Shown: positions 5,346 through 8,863 of the stretch, in pieces
How positions within the stretch are numbered: position 1 is the stretch's first letter
Layout: each line of letters begins with the position of its first letter
From: Lachnospiraceae bacterium
GTDB lineage: Bacteria > Bacillota_A > Clostridia > Lachnospirales > Lachnospiraceae
NCBI GenBank assembly: GCA_017553965.1
Contig: JAFZJK010000094.1
Coordinates: 1-8,863, forward strand
DNA length: 8,863 nt
Direction of reading: 5' to 3'
Made by a program: the position numbers and the translations under genes
The notes under the pieces: generated by a model
Seen by the model: only the letters and a program-made list of their open reading frames with translations
Database searches by the model: none
What the model was told of the DNA's origin: nothing

Positions 5346-7257
5346 TCTTCACCTCAGGTCTGTTTTTCTTTCTTTCCTTACTTATATATAGGCATATTGT
5401 CCTGGCAGGTACCACTTCTCTTTGTTCATGAGAAGGTGACTCCACGCTCTTGGGGGCAGAACCTGTGGAAAGTACCTTTTCCCACTCTCCGCGTTTTATA
5501 ACCGGAAGCTGGAATTCATGCTCTTCCCAATGCGTATTGATAAGCAGCAGGAAGCTTGAATCCTTGCCGTCCGCAGTCTTTGCCGCATAATCCCCGTTAA
5601 GACACACGCCCACAGTCCTTGAATAATATCCGAAATCGGGATACCATGCCTTAACACCGTGGAATGAGATATCCGGCACACCGGTAAACGAGAAATCATT
5701 ACCCGAAAGGAAACTGTCGTTTCTGAATACCGGATGAGCTTTACGGAGCTTGATAAGGTCTGAGGTATACTTTCTTATCTCGTTGGCTCTGCCGGTTCTG
5801 TTCCAGATAACCCACCCCTGCTCGTTATCACAGCAGTACGGATTATTGTTTCCTTCATGAGTATTTCCAAACTCATCTCCCGCAAGGAGCATAGGTATTC
5901 CCTGGCTTAAAAACAGTACGGTGAGTGCATTCTTTATCATCCTGTTTCTAAGGTCAAGTATCTTACGTTTCTTTGTGGCGCCTTCGGCTCCGCAGTTCCA
6001 GCTGAAGTTGACCTCCCTGCCGTCGCGGTTACCTTCGCCGTTTTTCTCGTTATGACGGATATCATAGCTGTATACATCATTTAAAGTAAAACCGTTATGA
6101 TCGGCCATATAGTTGATCTTTCCGAAGCGCCTGCCGTTATCCTTCATGAGTTCGCATGCCGAAAGCAGCTGGCCCTCGTCGCCCTTTAGGAACCTTCGTA
6201 AAGTATCCTGGAAACCGTCGTTTGTTACATAAAAACGGTCGCGGTAATCTTTTTCACTGAATATGCTTTCATCAAAGGCAGAGCCTATGATCTTAATATT
6301 ACACAGATACGGGTCTTCCGCAAGGAGCTTCATGGGTACTCTTGAAACATTTAATCTAAAGCCGTCCACATGATATTCATCCACCCAGAACCTTATGTTT
6401 TCGAGTATAAAGCTGTCGGAGATACCGTGTGCGTAGTCCATTTCCATGATAAGCTCCATACCGGCCAGATGGATACGTCTTACCATATCCTTAAACTCGC
6501 TGCATACGTTTTCCGGTTTCGAAGCATATGCGGATTTAGGGGCAAAGTAAAAGCTTTGCGCACCGTAACCCCAGAAGTTAAGTCTGGAGCTGACATCAAA
6601 CTGCGCCTGCGCCGGCTTTGCAAACAGACGTGAACGCTGCATATCGATCAAAGGTGACGATCCGATATTTATACTGTAATCCATAAGCTCGTTAAACTCA
6701 TAACAGGGCTGGAGTATGATGGTGGTTATGCCGAGATTCTTAAGATACATCAGTTTCTCGCATAATCCCTTATAGGTTCCCCTGTGATTAACCTTTGACG
6801 ACTCATGGACTGTAAAGCCTCTTACATGGAGCTCATACGCTACCATATCGGATGTAGGGATAGTAACGCGTTTGTCTTTTTTCCAGTCAAATACGTCTTT
6901 TTCTACAACGCATACCTTTCCCAAAGTATCGGAAAGGATACTTCTGTTTTTAAGGCTCTTGGTATCGGGCTCAGGGCATATCTTCCCGTATCCGTATTCA
7001 TCCAGAACCTTTAAAGCATGATCGTCTAAGAAGAAACCCTTTTCACTCTCAAAGATGTACTCAAATCTCTTTTTCCCGTCCACCGGAAACTCACCCGTAA
7101 AGATCTGCGGATAAAGGGCATGCGAAGAAAGCTTATGCGTTACCCACTCTCCGCCTTCCTCGCGGATAAGGATATTGCAGAAGCTGCATCCGCGGCCGTA
7201 AACTGCCGCAGTAAGCTTTCCGTTTTTATATGTGACTCCCAGTGTGATATTTTTCAT
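5332..7257 (-). CDS. GlgX/isoamylase-like GH13 protein lacking catalytic residues (probable pseudoenzyme)
   Basis: A 641-residue protein with the full layout of a glycogen-debranching isoamylase/GlgX: an N-terminal CBM48-like region (about 1-110), a GH13 barrel (about 130-510) and a C-terminal beta domain. Strong family motifs remain: 'YELHVRGFT' (141-149), 'NFWGYGAQSFYFAPKSAYA', 'HNEKNGEGNRDG', 'NFSWNCGAEG' and 'GIPMLLAGDEFGNTHEGNNN'. The three GH13 catalytic residues are changed: the nucleophile Asp in GFRxD is Asn303, the acid/base Glu of 'IAEPWD' is Ser326, and the third Asp of 'HDGFT' is Asn388. Region I is also altered (Glu272, Ala276). Hydrolysis is therefore not expected; glucan binding or partnering an active debranching enzyme is inferred. 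The ATG has AGGAAG about 8 nt upstream. The frame is intact, so this is not a decayed gene. Confidence 0.88.
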   Translation of the reverse strand: MKNITLGVTYKNGKLTAAVYGRGCSFCNILIREEGGEWVTHKLSSHALYPQIFTGEFPVDGKKRFEYIFESEKGFFLDDHALKVLDEYGYGKICPEPDTKSLKNRSILSDTLGKVCVVEKDVFDWKKDKRVTIPTSDMVAYELHVRGFTVHESSKVNHRGTYKGLCEKLMYLKNLGITTIILQPCYEFNELMDYSINIGSSPLIDMQRSRLFAKPAQAQFDVSSRLNFWGYGAQSFYFAPKSAYASKPENVCSEFKDMVRRIHLAGMELIMEMDYAHGISDSFILENIRFWVDEYHVDGFRLNVSRVPMKLLAEDPYLCNIKIIGSAFDESIFSEKDYRDRFYVTNDGFQDTLRRFLKGDEGQLLSACELMKDNGRRFGKINYMADHNGFTLNDVYSYDIRHNEKNGEGNRDGREVNFSWNCGAEGATKKRKILDLRNRMIKNALTVLFLSQGIPMLLAGDEFGNTHEGNNNPYCCDNEQGWVIWNRTGRANEIRKYTSDLIKLRKAHPVFRNDSFLSGNDFSFTGVPDISFHGVKAWYPDFGYYSRTVGVCLNGDYAAKTADGKDSSFLLLINTHWEEHEFQLPVIKRGEWEKVLSTGSAPKSVESPSHEQREVVPARTICLYISKERKKNRPEVKNDSK

Positions 7258-7278
7258 CCGATCATCTTCCTATATGTT

Positions 7279-7312
7279 AACCCGCTGCATCGAAAGCGGG
7301 TTTTATTCTTTT
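7279..7312 (+). terminator. Hairpin with T-tract on the plus strand
   Basis: AACCCGCT (7279-7286), an 8-nt loop and AGCGGGTT (7295-7302) form an 8-bp GC-containing stem followed on the plus strand by TTATTCTTTT. On the minus strand, in the direction of the genes, it is followed only by AACATATAGG, so it may slow or partly stop ABC-F transcripts, or protect the mRNA 3' end. The good terminator orientation faces antisense transcription. Confidence 0.5.
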
Positions 7313-7313
7313 A

Positions 7314-8863
7314 TCAGTCTTCGTCCTCGTTATTTACGCTGAGTACCTGACGGCGTCTTGCCATCTCATCGTTTTCAAGATAATCATCGTATGTTGAGAT
7401 CTTATCAATGAGCTTACCGTCGGGAGTGATCTCCATGATACGGTTGGCAATGGTCTGTATGAACTGATGGTCAAGTGCTGTAAACAGACATACGCCCGGG
7501 AACTTGATAAGACCGTTGTTGAGTGCTGTGATGGATTCCATGTCAAGGTGGTTGGTAGGCTCATCCATGATAAGTACATTGGAACCAAGGATCATCATCT
7601 TGGAAAGCATTACTCTTACACGCTCTCCTCCCGAAAGTACATTAACCTTCTTTACACCGTCTTCTCCGGCAAAAAGCATTCTGCCTAAGAAACCGCGAAC
7701 ATACTGCTGGTCATCCACAGGTGAGAAAGGCATAAGGTGATCTACTATGGTCTCGGAACCCTTAAACTCCTCTGTGTTATCCTTGGGGAAGTATGACCTC
7801 TGTGTGGTAACGCCCCACTTATATGAACCTGAGTCGGGCTCCATCTCTTCCATAAGTATCTTAAACAGAGTGGTTGCTGCAAGTGTATTTGAGCCGACAA
7901 ATGCGATCTTGTCATCATGTCCCATTACAAATGAGATATTATCAAGTACCTTTACTCCGTCTATGGTCTTTGAAAGATTGGTAACAGTAAGCACTTCGTT
8001 ACCGATATCACGGTTAGGTCTAAAGTCAATATAAGGATACTTTCTGCTTGAAGGCTTGATATCATCAAGCTCGATCTTCTCCAATGCTCTCTTACGTGAG
8101 GTTGCCTGCTTTGATTTTGAAGCATTGGCTGAGAATCTCTGGATGAACTCCTGGAGTTCCTTGATCTTCTCTTCCTTCTTCTTATTGGCTTCCTTCATCT
8201 GCTTGATCATCAGCTGACTAGACTCATACCAGAAATCATAGTTACCTGCGTAAAGCTGGATCTTCTGGTAGTCGATATCGGCTATCTGTGTGCAGACCTT
8301 ATTTAAGAAATAACGGTCGTGGGATACGACTATGACTGTGTTGTTGAAATTAATAAGGAACTCGTCGAGCCATCTGATTGCCTCTAAGTCAAGGTGGTTG
8401 GTAGGCTCGTCGAGAAGCAGTATATCGGGATTTCCGAAAAGTGCCTGAGCAAGAAGTACCTTAACCTTTAAAGGTCCGTTAAGCTCACTCATCTGCTTAT
8501 AATGATACTCAGTATCAACTCCGAGTCCGTTTAAGAGCTGAGCAGCGTCGGATTCTGCCTCCCAGCCGTTCATGGAAGCAAATTCACCCTCAAGCTCACT
8601 CGCCTTTATACCGTCCTCATCGGTAAAGTCCTCTTTGGCATAGATTGCTTCCTTTTCCTTCATCACGTCATACAGATGCTGATTACCCATTATAACGGTA
8701 TCCATTACAGTATATTGATCGTACTTGAAGTGATCCTGTTCGAGAACCGACAGTCTCTGTCCGGGTGTGATCGCGATGTCGCCGTTCGTTGTATCAAGTT
8801 CGCCCGACAATATCTTCAGAAATGTTGATTTTCCCGCTCCGTTCGCTCCGATAAGACCGTAGC
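7314..8863 (-). CDS. ykpA: ABC-F ATPase, YkpA/YbiT type (5' end outside window)
   Basis: A ribosome-associated, non-transporting ABC protein with two ATPase domains and no membrane segments. The visible part is 515 codons; about 29 N-terminal residues lie beyond 8863. The frame continues upstream of the TTG at 8810 into 'YGLIGANGAGKSTFLKI', so 8810 is not a start. Domain 1 has Walker A at 8823-8849, a degenerate signature ('MSELNG'), Walker B 'ILLLDEPTNHLD' and 'SHD'. The linker has a charged helix and 'RFSANASKSKQATSRK', typical of YkpA/YbiT. Domain 2 has a degenerate Walker A (7869-7895, no Lys), 'LSGGE', 'LIMDEPTNHLD' and 'ALD' in place of 'SHD' (7470-7478). ABC-F proteins act on the ribosomal E/P sites. 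The exact role of this subgroup is unclear, and antibiotic resistance is not implied. Confidence 0.93.
   Translation of the reverse strand, partial: YGLIGANGAGKSTFLKILSGELDTTNGDIAITPGQRLSVLEQDHFKYDQYTVMDTVIMGNQHLYDVMKEKEAIYAKEDFTDEDGIKASELEGEFASMNGWEAESDAAQLLNGLGVDTEYHYKQMSELNGPLKVKVLLAQALFGNPDILLLDEPTNHLDLEAIRWLDEFLINFNNTVIVVSHDRYFLNKVCTQIADIDYQKIQLYAGNYDFWYESSQLMIKQMKEANKKKEEKIKELQEFIQRFSANASKSKQATSRKRALEKIELDDIKPSSRKYPYIDFRPNRDIGNEVLTVTNLSKTIDGVKVLDNISFVMGHDDKIAFVGSNTLAATTLFKILMEEMEPDSGSYKWGVTTQRSYFPKDNTEEFKGSETIVDHLMPFSPVDDQQYVRGFLGRMLFAGEDGVKKVNVLSGGERVRVMLSKMMILGSNVLIMDEPTNHLDMESITALNNGLIKFPGVCLFTALDHQFIQTIANRIMEITPDGKLIDKISTYDDYLENDEMARRRQVLSVNNEDED

Noticed and set aside
4623..7257. 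TraX-family gene as a sign of a conjugative element
   Set aside because: No other transfer gene is present and chromosomal TraX-family genes are common in Firmicutes.
7314..8863. ABC-F gene as an antibiotic-resistance determinant
   Set aside because: The sequence matches the housekeeping YkpA/YbiT type, including its linker and degenerate motifs, rather than a known resistance class.

Overview
The window looks like a chromosomal segment of a low-to-mid-GC anaerobic Firmicute, most likely a Lachnospiraceae member of the Butyrivibrio/Roseburia type. The support is indirect: a CIRCE heat-shock operator, sigma-A-type promoters, AAGG/GAGG ribosome sites, a YkpA-type ABC-F protein whose sequence reads very like the Bacillus one, and a zinc-ribbon plus one-TM protein of a kind I associate with that family. 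No phage, plasmid, IS or CRISPR sequence was seen. The genus call is inference.

Layout, right to left (all protein genes are on the minus strand): a 5'-truncated ABC-F ATPase (7314-8863); a GlgX/isoamylase-like GH13 protein (5332-7257); a TraX-family membrane protein (4623-5345) whose start overlaps the GH13 stop by 14 nt. These three probably form one transcription unit. It ends in a 9-bp dyad that is also a perfect CIRCE element (4593-4619). Next come htpG (2385-4463) with HrcA-type control, a PAS/degenerate-histidine-kinase/receiver protein with its own promoter (1048-2283), a tRNA-Thr(CGT) on the plus strand (941-1013), and a zinc-ribbon membrane protein (15-863) transcribed away from the tRNA.

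The theme is loss of catalytic residues with the fold kept. The GH13 protein has lost all three catalytic carboxylates (Asn303, Ser326, Asn388) yet keeps most surrounding motifs, recalling the non-catalytic plant isoamylase ISA2. The sensor protein has Thr in place of the phosphoacceptor His, has no ATPase domain, and keeps most of a receiver. The ABC-F second ATPase site has lost the Walker A Lys and the H-switch His. HtpG appears active but carries two charged insertions, including an acidic tract of about 63 residues rare in bacterial Hsp90.

Regulatory DNA is also dense. The htpG promoter has its -10 box across the traX-family stop codon, with CIRCE at the start point. The sensor promoter is bracketed by a 10-bp perfect inverted repeat. 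The tRNA promoter and a candidate promoter for the zinc-ribbon gene overlap face to face.
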